Positions 53,079 through 62,359 of a stretch of 64,000 bases of DNA are shown here, in pieces. The notes under the pieces were generated by a model, which was given only the letters and a program-made list of their open reading frames with translations, made no database searches and had not been told where the DNA came from. The translations under genes were made by a program, and so were the position numbers. Each line of letters begins with the position of its first letter. The first letter of the stretch is position 1. Source of the stretch: Ancylobacter sp. TS-1 (GTDB taxonomy: Bacteria; Pseudomonadota; Alphaproteobacteria; Rhizobiales; Xanthobacteraceae); contig NZ_CP045144.1 of assembly GCF_009223885.1 (NCBI RefSeq), positions 1,736,001 through 1,800,000 on the forward strand. The letters run 5' to 3'.

Positions 53079-53092
53079 TTGATCTCGATCAA
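53079..53092. promoter_or_regulatory. FNR/FixK-type anaerobox upstream of ompW
   Basis: TTGATCTCGATCAA is a perfect TTGAT-N4-ATCAA palindrome, the consensus of FNR/FixK/FnrN regulators. Its centre is about 83 bases before the ompW ATG and about 156 bases from the glutamate dehydrogenase start. TAGGCA at 53121-53126 could be the -10 element, placing the box near -47 of an ompW transcript. Confidence 0.75.
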
Positions 53093-53168
53093 CCCGCGCC
53101 CCTCTCCCGCAACGCACCAATAGGCATGCGCCCCGCTCCCAGGGGCCGGGGATTTAAGGGGTTTGGGG

Positions 53169-53867
53169 ATGCCGACCAAGAAATTAACCGTAAATAAACT
53201 TTCGATGCTGGCGACGCTCGCGATGGCGACGGCGGGGATCTTCGCCGCTCCCGCCATGGCGGCCGATGCCGCCTCGCCGGTGTTCAAGGCGCCGGCGCCG
53301 GTGGTCGAGCAGAGCCCGTGGCAGATCCGCGTGCGCGCGCTGGCCGTCATTCCGGAAGACAGCGGCTCGGTGCACGGCGTCGCCGGGTCGGGCCTCGAAT
53401 ATTCGACCTCGTATGTGCCCGAACTCGACATCACCTACTACTTCACCAAGAACTGGGCGGCCGAACTCATCCTCGGCGTGACCCCGCACGACATCACCGG
53501 CAAGGGCACGATCGGCAGCCTCAACAAGATCGCCGAGGTGTGGGCGCTGCCGCCGACCCTGACGCTGCAGTACCACTTCACCGATTTCGGCGCCTTCAAG
53601 CCCTATGTCGGCGCGGGCATCAACTACACGATCTTCTACGACCAGAAGGCCTATTCGGCCGACTCGATCGACGTGAAGGACACGTTCGGCTGGGCCCTGC
53701 AGGCCGGCTTCGACTACATGTTCGACGAGCACTGGGGCTTCAACGTCGACGTCAAGAAGCTCTTCCTGGAGCCGGACTTCGACGTGACGGTGGGCGGCGA
53801 GCAGCTTACGGGCAAGGCCAACCTCAACCCGTGGCTGGTCGGCGTCGGCGTCACCTATCGCTTCTGA
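53169..53867 (+). CDS. ompW: OmpW family outer-membrane protein
   Basis: 232 residues. Signal peptide LATLAMATAGIFAAPAMA, cleavage near residue 33. The mature protein has alternating beta-strand patterns: WQIRVRALAVIPEDSG at the start, ELDITYYFTKNWAAELILGV, TLTLQYHFTDFGAFKPYVGA, GINYTIFYDQKA, GFDYMFDEHWGFNVDVKKLF and a terminal VGVGVTYRF ending in Phe, the BAM recognition signal. OmpW is an 8-stranded barrel implicated in transport of small hydrophobic molecules. In enterobacteria it is FNR-regulated, and a perfect FNR/FixK box lies upstream here. The ATG 53169 has AGGGG before it. Ends at a strong terminator. Confidence 0.95.
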   Translation: MPTKKLTVNKLSMLATLAMATAGIFAAPAMAADAASPVFKAPAPVVEQSPWQIRVRALAVIPEDSGSVHGVAGSGLEYSTSYVPELDITYYFTKNWAAELILGVTPHDITGKGTIGSLNKIAEVWALPPTLTLQYHFTDFGAFKPYVGAGINYTIFYDQKAYSADSIDVKDTFGWALQAGFDYMFDEHWGFNVDVKKLFLEPDFDVTVGGEQLTGKANLNPWLVGVGVTYRF

Positions 53868-53913
53868 AGCGTTGCGCCCGAAGGCTCTGGGGGGAGCCGG
53901 AAGGCAAAAAGAG

Positions 53914-53940
53914 AAGGGCCGGCGCGAGCCGGCCCTTTTT
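53914..53940. terminator. rho-independent terminator between ompW and purH
   Basis: AAGGGCCGGC-GCGA-GCCGGCCCTT is a perfect 10-bp stem followed by TTT on the + strand. The A-run upstream (53906-53910, CAAAAAG) lets it also serve the convergent purH on the minus strand. Confidence 0.9.
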
Positions 53941-53962
53941 CATGTCCGCGAAAGCGCGCGGT

Positions 53963-55564
53963 TCAGTGGCGGAAGTGGCGCACGCCGGTGAACACCATGG
54001 CGATGCCGGCCGCGTCCGCCGCCGCGATCACGTCATTGTCGCGGATCGAGCCGCCCGGCTGGATTACCGCCGTGGCGCCCGCCTCGATGGCGGTCACAAG
54101 CCCGTCGGCGAAGGGGAAGAAGGCGTCGGACGCCACCACGCTGCCGCGCGTGAGCGTCTCGGCGAGGCCGGCGGCGCGGGCCGCCTCCTGCGCCTTGTGG
54201 GCGGCGATGCGCGCCGAATCGACCCGGCTCATCTGCCCGGCGCCGATGCCGACCGTGGCGAGGTCCTTCGCATAGACGATGGCGTTGGACTTCACATGCT
54301 TGACCACCCGGAAGGCGAAGGCGAGGTCGGCCAGTTCGCGGTTGGTCGGCGCGCGCTGCGTCACCACCTTCAGCTCCATGTCGTCGACGACGGCATTGTC
54401 GCGCGACTGCACGAGATAGCCGCCGGCCAGCGACTTCACCGCCAGCCCGGCGCCCTTCGGGTCGGGCAGCGCGCCGGTCACCAGCAGGCGCAGATTCTTC
54501 TTGGCGCCGACGATGGCGGCCGCCTCGGGCGTGGCGTCGGGCGCCACGATCACCTCGGTGAAGATGTCGACGATGGCGCGCGCGGCCTCCGCATCCAGCG
54601 TGCGGTTGAGCGCCACGATGCCGCCGAATGCCGAGGTCGGGTCGCAGGCGAGCGCCTTGCGATAGGCCTCCTCCAGCGAGGCGCCCTCGGCGACGCCGCA
54701 GGGATTGGCGTGCTTGACGATCACCACCGCCGCCGCGCGGGCGGGATCGAACTCGGCCACCGCCTCGAAGGCGGCGTCGGTGTCGTTGAGGTTGTTGTAG
54801 GACAGCGCCTTGCCCTGAAGCTGGCGCGCCGTGGCGACGCCCGGGCGGGCCGCGCCGCCGATATAGAAGGCCGCGCTCTGGTGCGGATTCTCGCCATAGC
54901 GCAGCGCCTCGGCGAGACGGCCGCCGAACACCCGGCTGGCGGGGGCGGCCTCGGCCTCCTGCTTTGCCTCGACCTCGGCGAACCAGCTCGCAATGGCGCC
55001 GTCATAGGTGGCGGTGCGGGCATAGGCGAGCTGCGCCAGCTTGCGGCGGGTGGCCAGCGTGGTGCCGCCCCTCTCCTCGATATCGGCCAGCACCGTCTCG
55101 TAGCTCGACGGGTCCACCACCACGGCGACGTCGGCGTGGTTCTTGGCCGCCGCGCGGATCATCGCCGGGCCGCCAATGTCGATGTTCTCGACGCAGTCGT
55201 CATAGCCGGCGCCGCGCGCCACCGTCGCCTCGAACGGGTAGAGATTCACCACCACCAGGTCGATCGGCACGATGCCGTGCTCGTCCATCGAGGCGCGGTG
55301 GCCGGCATCGTCGCGAATGGCGAGGATGCCGCCATGCACCGAGGGGTGCAGCGTCTTCACCCGCCCGTCCATCATCTCCGGGAAGCCGGTCAACTCGGAG
55401 ACGTCCAGCACCTTCAGGCCGGCTTCGGCGAGCGCCTTGCGGGTACCGCCGGTGGAGACCAGCTCGACACCCTTCGCGGCGAGCCGCTCGGCGAACGCCA
55501 CGAGGCCGGTCTTGTCGGAAACCGAGAGCAGGGCACGGGCGATGGGGCGGATATCGGCGGACAT
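53963..55564 (-). CDS. purH: bifunctional AICAR formyltransferase / IMP cyclohydrolase
   Basis: PurH performs the last two steps of IMP synthesis. 533 residues. IMP cyclohydrolase domain at the N-terminus ([75 protein letters not shown]) and the AICAR transformylase domain with [58 protein letters not shown] and [11 protein letters not shown]. The ATG at 55564 is typical; an in-frame codon four residues upstream is less likely. It follows the heparinase-like gene (100-base gap) and probably shares its transcript, as rsmB-heparinase-purH is a usual alphaproteobacterial order. Confidence 0.98.
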   Translation of the reverse strand: MSADIRPIARALLSVSDKTGLVAFAERLAAKGVELVSTGGTRKALAEAGLKVLDVSELTGFPEMMDGRVKTLHPSVHGGILAIRDDAGHRASMDEHGIVPIDLVVVNLYPFEATVARGAGYDDCVENIDIGGPAMIRAAAKNHADVAVVVDPSSYETVLADIEERGGTTLATRRKLAQLAYARTATYDGAIASWFAEVEAKQEAEAAPASRVFGGRLAEALRYGENPHQSAAFYIGGAARPGVATARQLQGKALSYNNLNDTDAAFEAVAEFDPARAAAVVIVKHANPCGVAEGASLEEAYRKALACDPTSAFGGIVALNRTLDAEAARAIVDIFTEVIVAPDATPEAAAIVGAKKNLRLLVTGALPDPKGAGLAVKSLAGGYLVQSRDNAVVDDMELKVVTQRAPTNRELADLAFAFRVVKHVKSNAIVYAKDLATVGIGAGQMSRVDSARIAAHKAQEAARAAGLAETLTRGSVVASDAFFPFADGLVTAIEAGATAVIQPGGSIRDNDVIAAADAAGIAMVFTGVRHFRH

Positions 55565-55664
55565 GACACAGACCAATATGTTGCGGCGGGAATGCGCGCC
55601 GCCCTATCACGATCCAGCCCCGGCGTGAACCGGCGCGCGCGGCAAGGCAGGGCTGCGCCCGGCT

Positions 55665-57383
55665 CTACTCGCGCAGCGCCTTCAGGCGCACGAAGGTCCA
55701 TTCCACGCGCGGCTCCTTCCGGGCGACGCCGGAGATCACCAGCTGCTCGGTGCGGCGCGGCCCGCTGCCGCCGGCGAGGAAGATGCTCTCCTCGATGGTG
55801 ACGGTGGCGTCGGGCGCGGTGAACGCCCAGTCGTCGCCGTCCGGCAGCTTGAGGATCACCGTCTGCCCGTCCGAGGCCCGCGAGGGCTCGACGGAGGGGT
55901 GCAGGTGGAAGCGGATGGCGTAGCGGCCCGGCTGGTCGGCGGAGAATTCCTCGCCGTGCGCGACGCGGAACAGGTCCTCGCCGTCGAGCCGCATGCCGTC
56001 CGGCGACAGCCGCCAGGACCGCTGGTGCACGATGCCGAAGCGTCCGGCATAACCGTCATGACTGGCGCGCAACACGTCCGCCCCCCCCCGCCCCCCCCGG
56101 TCGACGTGAAGTTCGGCCGGGCCGCCGAGCACCGGCGTGCCGCACAGGCGCGTGAGCGCGCCGGCCGAGGCGAAGCGGCAGGAGGAGGTGTCCTCGACCA
56201 CCGCCGTGGAGTGCGCCGCCGTCTGGCGCGCCACGGCGCGCCATTCCTCGCGGCCGGTGGCGGGCAGGCCGCAATTGACCACGAGGCGGTGGCGGCCGGC
56301 GGACAGTTCGAAGGACAGGCAGCCCGCATGCGCCTCAAGGCTCAGCGAGACCGGCGGCGGGCGACCGGTATCGGCGATCACCACCGTGCCGCCGGCCTCC
56401 ATGCGCTGATAGCCGGAATAGGGCGCGTTGGAGACCGGGCGCCCGCGCGCATCGTCATAGGCGAGCACGGTGGCGAGCCCGTCCGCCGGCGTCGGCCCCA
56501 TGCCGTTGAACAGCGCGAAGGCGCCGTCGGCATGGCGGAAGAAGCGCAGCATCGGCATCAGCCGGTCGATGGCGTTGAGCAGGGCCGGCGGCGGCGCCAC
56601 ATGGCGCGCCTCGTAGCACTGGCGCAGCGGCAGCAGGTCGAGCAGCAATTCGATCAGCGTGCCGGGATTGCGGCCCGCATGCCCGCCGTCGCCCAGCACC
56701 TGCCGGTCCAGCTCGTCGATCAGGCGCTTCTGCGCCGTACGCATCAGCCGGCCCTGATCGGCCATGCACAGGCCAGCCAAGCCGAGCGCCAGCGCGCAGG
56801 CGAGGCGCGGGCGCCCGTCCGGGGCGTTGGGCCCGACGCTCTTGAGGTAGCGCACCTGCGCCGTCAGGCTGCGGATGAAGCGGCGGTGAAAGCCCGGATC
56901 GGCGTCCTGAAGGATCAGCGGCGACTGGGTGAGCCAGCTCATCACCCGGCGTGCCGCCACCTCCGGCGCCGAGGCGAAGGGCAGCCGGTGGCCGCGCATG
57001 GTGATCCAGTCGCCCACCAGCGCCCGCGCATGGGCCCGGGCGATCGGCGAGCCGGCGGCCTGAAGGTGGCGCAGCCAGCCGAAGGAGAACAGCTCGCGCG
57101 CCCATTCCAGCGAGGGCGGCTCCATGTCGAAGGGCGAGACGCCGTCCGTGAGCACCAGCCTGCCGGCGAAGGAATAGCGCCCGGCATAGAACTCGCCCGC
57201 CCGGGCGGGATCGCCGGTGCGCAGGTCATGCGGCGCGAAGAGCAGCCGCGAGGGCAGCGGCACCGAGGCCGCGCGCCAGGGAAACCACGGGTGCGCCATA
57301 GCGCGCGCCACGAGGCTGCTCCAGCCGATCTCAGCCGCGAACAGCGCCATCCGGGCGCGATCCGCGTAGACGTCGCGGGCCAT
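55665..57383 (-). CDS. heparinase II/III family protein
   Basis: About 572 residues. The N-terminal two thirds are an alpha-toroid-like helical domain (WARELFSFGWLRHLQAAGSP, DWITMRGHRLPFASAPEVAA, ALALGLAGLCMADQ); the C-terminal part is the beta-sheet heparinase II/III domain (APYSGYQRMEAGGTVVIADT, ARQTAAHSTAVVEDTSSCRF, HDGYAGRFGIVHQRSWRLSP). Such proteins act on acidic polysaccharides; in alphaproteobacteria the member beside purH and rsmB has no proven substrate. I chose ATG 57383 with GAGG upstream; a GTG at 57419 is an alternative. Two long C-tracts (56081-56098) lie inside the coding region, where slippage would truncate the protein. Confidence 0.9.
   Translation of the reverse strand: MARDVYADRARMALFAAEIGWSSLVARAMAHPWFPWRAASVPLPSRLLFAPHDLRTGDPARAGEFYAGRYSFAGRLVLTDGVSPFDMEPPSLEWARELFSFGWLRHLQAAGSPIARAHARALVGDWITMRGHRLPFASAPEVAARRVMSWLTQSPLILQDADPGFHRRFIRSLTAQVRYLKSVGPNAPDGRPRLACALALGLAGLCMADQGRLMRTAQKRLIDELDRQVLGDGGHAGRNPGTLIELLLDLLPLRQCYEARHVAPPPALLNAIDRLMPMLRFFRHADGAFALFNGMGPTPADGLATVLAYDDARGRPVSNAPYSGYQRMEAGGTVVIADTGRPPPVSLSLEAHAGCLSFELSAGRHRLVVNCGLPATGREEWRAVARQTAAHSTAVVEDTSSCRFASAGALTRLCGTPVLGGPAELHVDRGGRGGADVLRASHDGYAGRFGIVHQRSWRLSPDGMRLDGEDLFRVAHGEEFSADQPGRYAIRFHLHPSVEPSRASDGQTVILKLPDGDDWAFTAPDATVTIEESIFLAGGSGPRRTEQLVISGVARKEPRVEWTFVRLKALRE
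56081..56098. repeat. paired homopolymer C-tracts inside the heparinase-like gene
   Basis: Nine Cs (56081-56089), one G, and eight Cs (56091-56098) on the + strand encode Gly-Gly-Arg-Gly-Gly on the minus strand. Runs of this length are prone to slipped-strand mispairing and are also a common site of sequencing error. The frame is open through them in this assembly. Confidence 0.8.
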
Positions 57384-57504
57384 CAGCGCCTCAATGCTCC
57401 CGAAGCCGCCGGGAATCACCCGGCTCCCACGCGGCGAATCTTAGCGGAGCGGGGGGACACGTCCACCCGCGCGCCGATACCCGTGCCGAGAACCATCAGA
57501 ACGC

Positions 57505-58854
57505 TCAATTCCGGCGCAGCCGCGCCGCGAAGAAACCGTCGAGGCCGGCAAGGCGCGGGTCCTCGTCCGGCGGGGCCGGCAGATGGATGGGCAGGGTGCG
57601 CACCTCGCCGGCGGCGTTGATCCATTCCGCCGCGATGCCGCATTCCCCTGCTGTGACCGGATCGCGCACGAGGTCCGAGCGGCGCCTCAGCAGCGCCTCG
57701 ATCTGGCGCTCGCCCTCCTCCGGCTCCAGCGAGCAGGTGGAATAGACCAGCCGCCCGCCCGGCTTCACCAGATCGGCGGCGCGGTTGAGGATGCGCGTCT
57801 GCAAGGCGGCGAGGCTCGCTATGTCGGACGGCCCCTTGGTCCAGGCGACATCGGGATGGCGTCGTATGGTGCCGGTCGCCGAGCACGGGGCGTCGATCAG
57901 CACGCCGTCGAACGGGCCGCCGCGCCAGCTGGTGGCGTCGGCCTCGACGATCTCGGCGGCGAGGCCGAGCCGGTCGAGATTCTGCCGCAGACGCCGCAGG
58001 CGCGGGCCGGAGCGGTCGAGCGCCACCACGTGCGCGCCCGCCGCCGCAAGCTGCGCGGTCTTGCCGCCCGGCGCGGCGCACAGATCGGCGATCGTCATGC
58101 CGGGAGCGGGATGCAGCAGCAGCGCCGGCAACGCCGCCGCCGCGTCCTGCACCCACCACGCGCCTTCCGTGAAGCCCGGCAGCGCGGTGACGTTTCCGGC
58201 CTCGACGAGACGGATCGAGCCGGTCGGCAGCAGCCGCCCGCCGAGCGTCCCGGCCCATTCCTCCGCGCCCGCCTTCACCGTCAGGTCGAGCGGCGCCTCC
58301 GCCGCGAGCGCGCGCGAGATCGCCAGCGCGGCGTCGCCGCCATAGGCCGTCGTCCAGCCCTCGACCATCCATTCCGGCTGGTCGGCCACGCCGGGCAGAA
58401 GGGCCTTCCCCTCCCGCGCGATGCGGCGGAGCACGGCGTTTGCGAGGCCCTTGAAGCCGGCGGTGCCCGGCTGCTCGCCAGCCAGCTCCACGGTGGTGCC
58501 CACCGCCGCGTGGTCGGGCACGTCCATGAACAGGATCTGCGCGGCGCCGATCGCCAGCAGCGTCTCGACGCGGCGCGCCTTGGCCGGCACGCCCCGCTCC
58601 AGCAAAGTGCGCAGCAGCGCCCGCAGGCTTCCGAGCCGGCGCAGCGTCGTCGCCGCGATCATGCGCGAGAGCGCGCGGTCGCGCTCGTCCAGCTCGCGGG
58701 TCAGGCGGTCGAGGCATTCCTCGAGCGGCTGGCCCTTCTCCAGCACCGCGTCGATGGCGTCGGCCGCCGCGCGGCGGGCGGCGAGGCCGGGCATGTCCGC
58801 GGCGCGCGCGGCGGGGGGCGGCGGACGGCGGGAAGCGTCGGTTGTATCGGTCAT
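57505..58854 (-). CDS. rsmB: RsmB/NOP family 16S rRNA (cytosine-5)-methyltransferase
   Basis: 449 residues. An N-terminal NusB-like helical domain (RRAAADAIDAVLEKGQPLEE, DRALSRMIAATTLRRLGSLR, LLAIGAAQILFMDVPDHAAV) is followed by the NOP2/Sun methyltransferase domain: WVQDAAAALPALLLHPAPGM, the SAM site DLCAAPGGKTAQLAAAGAHV, DAPCSATGTIRRHPDVAWTK, and the catalytic Cys in LVYSTCSLEPEEGERQIEAL. It resembles RsmB, which methylates C967. The ATG at 58854 is chosen; upstream in-frame codons lack similarity. First gene of the probable rsmB-heparinase-purH operon; divergent from glk. Confidence 0.95.
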   Translation of the reverse strand: MTDTTDASRRPPPPAARAADMPGLAARRAAADAIDAVLEKGQPLEECLDRLTRELDERDRALSRMIAATTLRRLGSLRALLRTLLERGVPAKARRVETLLAIGAAQILFMDVPDHAAVGTTVELAGEQPGTAGFKGLANAVLRRIAREGKALLPGVADQPEWMVEGWTTAYGGDAALAISRALAAEAPLDLTVKAGAEEWAGTLGGRLLPTGSIRLVEAGNVTALPGFTEGAWWVQDAAAALPALLLHPAPGMTIADLCAAPGGKTAQLAAAGAHVVALDRSGPRLRRLRQNLDRLGLAAEIVEADATSWRGGPFDGVLIDAPCSATGTIRRHPDVAWTKGPSDIASLAALQTRILNRAADLVKPGGRLVYSTCSLEPEEGERQIEALLRRRSDLVRDPVTAGECGIAAEWINAAGEVRTLPIHLPAPPDEDPRLAGLDGFFAARLRRN

Positions 58855-59005
58855 CGCGAAGCCACTAGGCCCGCCGGGCCGGGAAGGCAACACCCGCGCG
58901 CCGCGCCGGATCGAACCGAATTGCCGATGCGGGACTTGTGGAAGCGGGGCGGATCGGCTGCTATCGACCGCTCAACCGCCCCCCCGGCCCCGCAGTGACT
59001 GGATC

Positions 59006-59992
59006 ATGCCGCACCTCATCCTCATCGCCGATATCGGCGGAACCTCCTCCCGCCTCGCCCTCGTCGGCGCCGACGGCGCGCCGCGCGACATCCAGATTCA
59101 CCGCAACGACGATTTCGCGGGCTTCAAGGAGATGATCGAAGCCGACCTCGGCCAGCGCGGCCCCGCCGCGCGCGCCTCGGTCGGCGGCGCGGTGCTGGCG
59201 GTCGCCGGCCCGGCCGATGGCGAGACCGTCAAGCTCACCAATCGCGACTGGGCGTTCGGCAAGCGCGACATGCGCCGGCATTTCGGCTGGCAGAAATTCG
59301 CCGCCGTCAACGATTTCGAGGCGCTGGCGCATGGCGTGCCGGCGCTCGGCGCGGGCGATCTGATCGCGGTCGGCGGCGGCGTAGCGATGGAGGGCGCGCC
59401 CATGCTCATCTGCGGGCCGGGCACCGGCTTCGGCGTAGCGGGGCTGGTGCGCAGCGGCCGCCAGCGCATCGTCGTCACCGGCGAGGGCGGGCGCGCGCGC
59501 CTCGGCGCCGTCTCGACCGAGGAGGCGCGCCTCGTCGCCCACATGCAGGAGGAACTCGGCCCGGTGGTGGTGGAGCATGCGCTCTCCGGCTCGGGCCTGG
59601 CGCGGATCCACCGCATCCTGTCCGGCGCGCCGCTGTCGCCCGAGGCGGTGATCGCGGCCGCCACGCGCGGCGAGAGCGCGGCGCGGGCAAGCTGCGACGT
59701 CTTCCTGCGCCTTTTCGGGCGCATCGCCGGCGACCTCGCCCTCACTCTCAATGCGCGCGGCGGCGTCTTCCTCGGCGGCGGCGTGTCGGCGGGGCTGGCG
59801 CCGTTCTTCAACGATTCGCCGTTCCGCGAGGCGTTCGAGGAGCACCCGCCGCATCAGGCCCGGCTGGTCGAGACCCCCGTTCACATCATCGTGCACCCGA
59901 CCCCGGGGCTGATCGGCTGCGGCCAGCTCGGCGGGCGCATGGCCAAGACGCTGGTGGCCAAAACGCTCAGGCCGAACCTGCACGTCGTGTGA
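59006..59992 (+). CDS. glk: glucokinase
   Basis: 328 residues of the bacterial Glk family, which phosphorylates glucose with ATP. The N-terminal ATP site LILIADIGGTSSRLALV, VLAVAGPADGETVKLTNRDW, the catalytic region AVNDFEALAHGVPAL, the GPGTGFGVAGLV loop, and the GGVFLGGGVSAGLAPFF pocket are present. The start ATG 59006 is fixed by similarity. Its last 26 bases overlap the 3' end of the RNA pseudouridine synthase gene on the other strand. A phosphotransferase system is not seen in the window. Confidence 0.95.
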   Translation: MPHLILIADIGGTSSRLALVGADGAPRDIQIHRNDDFAGFKEMIEADLGQRGPAARASVGGAVLAVAGPADGETVKLTNRDWAFGKRDMRRHFGWQKFAAVNDFEALAHGVPALGAGDLIAVGGGVAMEGAPMLICGPGTGFGVAGLVRSGRQRIVVTGEGGRARLGAVSTEEARLVAHMQEELGPVVVEHALSGSGLARIHRILSGAPLSPEAVIAAATRGESAARASCDVFLRLFGRIAGDLALTLNARGGVFLGGGVSAGLAPFFNDSPFREAFEEHPPHQARLVETPVHIIVHPTPGLIGCGQLGGRMAKTLVAKTLRPNLHVV

Positions 59993-60728
59993 AGACGGCG
60001 GCATCGGCCAGCGCCTCCAGCGCCGCCGGATCGAAGCCGGCACGCTCGAGCGTGGCCCGCATGTGCGGGGGCAGCGGCGCGCGCGCCTCGATCGGCTCCC
60101 GGCCCTTCTTCTGCGGGATCACCACCCGGCGCGAATGCAGGTGCAGGATCGGCCCGCCCGGCAGGCGCGAGGCGCCGCCATAGATGCTGTCGCCGAGAAT
60201 GGGATGGCCGATGGCGTCGAGATGCACGCGCAATTGGTGCGTGCGCCCGGTGAGCGGCGAGAGCGCCAGCACGGCGAAGCCCTCGCCCTCGGCGATCTTC
60301 TCCCACTCGCTGATCGCCTCCTGCCCCTTCGGGTCGACCGCCATCCACCAGCCGCGCGTCGGCGAACGCTTCGACAGCTTCAGCTCGATGCGCCCGCGCC
60401 CCTCGGCGGGCACGCCGCGCACCACAGCCATATAGGTCTTGCCGACCGTGCCGTCGGCGAAGGCGCGGCCGAGGTCGGCCAGCGCCTTGCGGTGGCGGCC
60501 GAGCACGAGGCAGCCGGAAGTGTCCTTGTCGAGCCGGTGCGCCAGCTCGGGCGCGGCCGGCAGGCCGAAGCGCAGGGCGTCGAGATGGTCGGCCAACGTC
60601 TCGCCGCCCTTCGGCCCCTTATGGACGGCCAGCCCCGCCGGCTTGTCGATGACCAGCATCATGCCGTCGCGGTGCAGAACGCGCGCGGCGATGTCGAACG
60701 GGGCGGGGTCGGCGGCGGGAGCGTCCAT
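59967..60728 (-). CDS. RluA family RNA pseudouridine synthase
   Basis: 253 residues. The catalytic motif HRLDKDTSGCLVL holds the Asp at residue 67. KPAGLAVHKGPKGGETLADH at the N-terminus, GKTYMAVVRGVP, LSPLTGRTHQLRVHLDAIGH and PILGDSIYGG complete the family pattern; there is no S4 domain, so the family member is of the RluA/RluC-short type. The target uridine in rRNA or tRNA cannot be told. ATG 60728 is chosen; a GTG 12 bases upstream is possible. It overlaps glk tail to tail by 26 bases. Confidence 0.94.
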   Translation of the reverse strand: MDAPAADPAPFDIAARVLHRDGMMLVIDKPAGLAVHKGPKGGETLADHLDALRFGLPAAPELAHRLDKDTSGCLVLGRHRKALADLGRAFADGTVGKTYMAVVRGVPAEGRGRIELKLSKRSPTRGWWMAVDPKGQEAISEWEKIAEGEGFAVLALSPLTGRTHQLRVHLDAIGHPILGDSIYGGASRLPGGPILHLHSRRVVIPQKKGREPIEARAPLPPHMRATLERAGFDPAALEALADAAVFTRRAGSA

Positions 60729-60807
60729 GCCCGCCGTCACAGCACAAAGCCGCCGGCGCGTCGAGAGCAGGCGCGAAGAAACGGGCTGCCGCGCCCCTCG
60801 CCCGCGC

Positions 60808-60899
60808 CGTCATCCCGGCCGGAGCGACGCGCAGAGCCGGGATCGTCCTGCATCCGGCACGCGATCCCGGATCGGCCTGCGGCCGTCCGGGATGACGGC
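60808..60899. repeat. interspersed palindromic repeat (GTCATCCCGG family)
   Basis: A complete copy: left arm CGTCATCCCGGCCGGAGCG, internal GAGCCGGGATCG and CGATCCCGGATCGGCC, and right arm GGCCGTCCGGGATGACGG. It lies between the patatin and pseudouridine synthase genes. Confidence 0.85.
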
Positions 60900-60915
60900 G
60901 GGAAGGAAGGGCCGG

Positions 60916-62325
60916 TCAATCCCGGTTCAGTTCCTCGCGCACGTCGAGGGTGGAGCGCACGCCAATGGCGTCGAAATGGGTGTCGAGGAAGGTCTGCGCC
61001 GCCTCCCGGCCGATGGCGTGGAGATAGAGCAGGAACTCCCATTCCGCGTTCATCTTGGTCGAGGCGTCGAGCGCGATCAGCTTGTCGGCCCCGTCGATGC
61101 GGTGCAGGCGCAGGTCGCGATAGCCGTCGACGCCGTCGCCCTTCTTCTTCAGGTCGCCATGCTTGAGCAGGCGGGTGACGAACTCGGCGGCGCGCAGCTG
61201 CGCCAGCAGCGAGGCGTTGAAGGTGATCTCGTTCATCCGGTTGTTGATGTCGCGCGCCGTCTTCGGCGTCTCGCGGCGGATGATCGGGTTGATCTGGACC
61301 AGCAGGATGTCGTCGGTCTTCACCGCGTTGTAGAACGGGTAAAGCGCGGGATTGCCCATATAGCCGCCGTCCCAGTACGGCACGCCGTCGATCTCCACCG
61401 CCTGGAACATGAAGGGCAGGCAGGCCGAGGCCATGATCGCCTGCGCGGTCAACTCATGCTTGGCGAAGACGCGCGCCTTGCCGGTGTGGACGTTGGTGGC
61501 GCTGACGAAGACATGGACGTGCCGGCAGGATTGCAGCGCGGCGAAATCCACATGCTCCTCGATCAGTTCCATCAGCGGATTGATGTTGAGCGGGTTGAAG
61601 TCGTAGGGCGACAGGAACCGGCTCATCATGTCGAAGGCGATGTAGCTCGGATTGGCGTTGAGCGACCAGTTGCCGAGCAGCCGGTCGAGCAGCGTGCGCT
61701 GGAGCGGGCTGGTGCGCCCGTCCTTGGAGACCGCGCGCCAGTAGCGGGTGAGCGCCTCGCGCCCGCCCTCATTGCCGCCGCGCGCAAGCCCCGTGGCCAG
61801 CACGGCCGCGTTCATGGCGCCGGCGCTGGTGCCGGAAATGCCTTCGACGGCGATGCGGCCATCCTCCAGCAGCCGGTCGAGCACGCCCCAGGTGAAGGCG
61901 CCATGCGCGCCGCCGCCCTGCAAAGCGAGGTTGAGCGGCTTGAGGACCGACCCCGCGGGCTTGTCGTCCTGGCGCTTCGGCTCGGCGGGAAGCTCGCGCT
62001 TCAGCTCCGCCGTTCCGGTGGGCGTGGCCAGCGCCCCCGCCGCCGCTTCCGCCTTGGCCTGTTCCGAGGCCGTGACCGGCTCGGACGCAGGTTCGGCGGG
62101 AGCCGGTTTGGCGGGAGCGGATTTGGCCGACGCAGGCTTCGCAGGGGCCTCCTTGGCGGAGGTCGCCTTCGCGGGAGACACCTTGGCCTCGGGCTTCTTC
62201 GCCGGTGCCATCACGGGCTCTGCCGCCGGAGGATTGGCCGCCGGGGGATTGGCTACCGCCGGCGTCGGGGTCTCGCTCGCCTTGGCGCGGCCGCGCCGTG
62301 CCGGCTTGTTCGGGGTCTCGGCCAC
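60916..62325 (-). CDS. patatin-like phospholipase with Ala/Lys/Pro-rich N-terminal extension
   Basis: 469 residues. Residues 1-128 are a low-complexity Ala/Pro/Lys-rich stretch with repeated PAK/SAK/PAKPA units. The patatin domain follows: oxyanion hole LQGGGAHGAFTWGVLDRLL (137-142), nucleophile GTSAG (Ser167), and the second catalytic Asp in PYWDGGYMG (319-321), so a Ser-Asp dyad is complete. It hydrolyses acyl esters; its place next to the 3-hydroxybutyrate dehydrogenase gene (34-base gap, same strand) suggests a link to polyhydroxybutyrate granules, where the Lys/Ala-rich N-terminus (similar in style to phasin and PhaM tails) could bind DNA or granules. That link is inference. Confidence 0.92.
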   Translation of the reverse strand: MAETPNKPARRGRAKASETPTPAVANPPAANPPAAEPVMAPAKKPEAKVSPAKATSAKEAPAKPASAKSAPAKPAPAEPASEPVTASEQAKAEAAAGALATPTGTAELKRELPAEPKRQDDKPAGSVLKPLNLALQGGGAHGAFTWGVLDRLLEDGRIAVEGISGTSAGAMNAAVLATGLARGGNEGGREALTRYWRAVSKDGRTSPLQRTLLDRLLGNWSLNANPSYIAFDMMSRFLSPYDFNPLNINPLMELIEEHVDFAALQSCRHVHVFVSATNVHTGKARVFAKHELTAQAIMASACLPFMFQAVEIDGVPYWDGGYMGNPALYPFYNAVKTDDILLVQINPIIRRETPKTARDINNRMNEITFNASLLAQLRAAEFVTRLLKHGDLKKKGDGVDGYRDLRLHRIDGADKLIALDASTKMNAEWEFLLYLHAIGREAAQTFLDTHFDAIGVRSTLDVREELNRD

Positions 62326-62359
62326 TCGGCGCCTCCAGGACTGCTACGCGGGAAAGGGC

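Noticed and set aside
48232..53082. A 1616-codon open frame antisense to the glutamate dehydrogenase gene
   Set aside because: Same artefact; Arg/His/Ala/Gly-rich with no motif, and fully covered by a clearly conserved gene.
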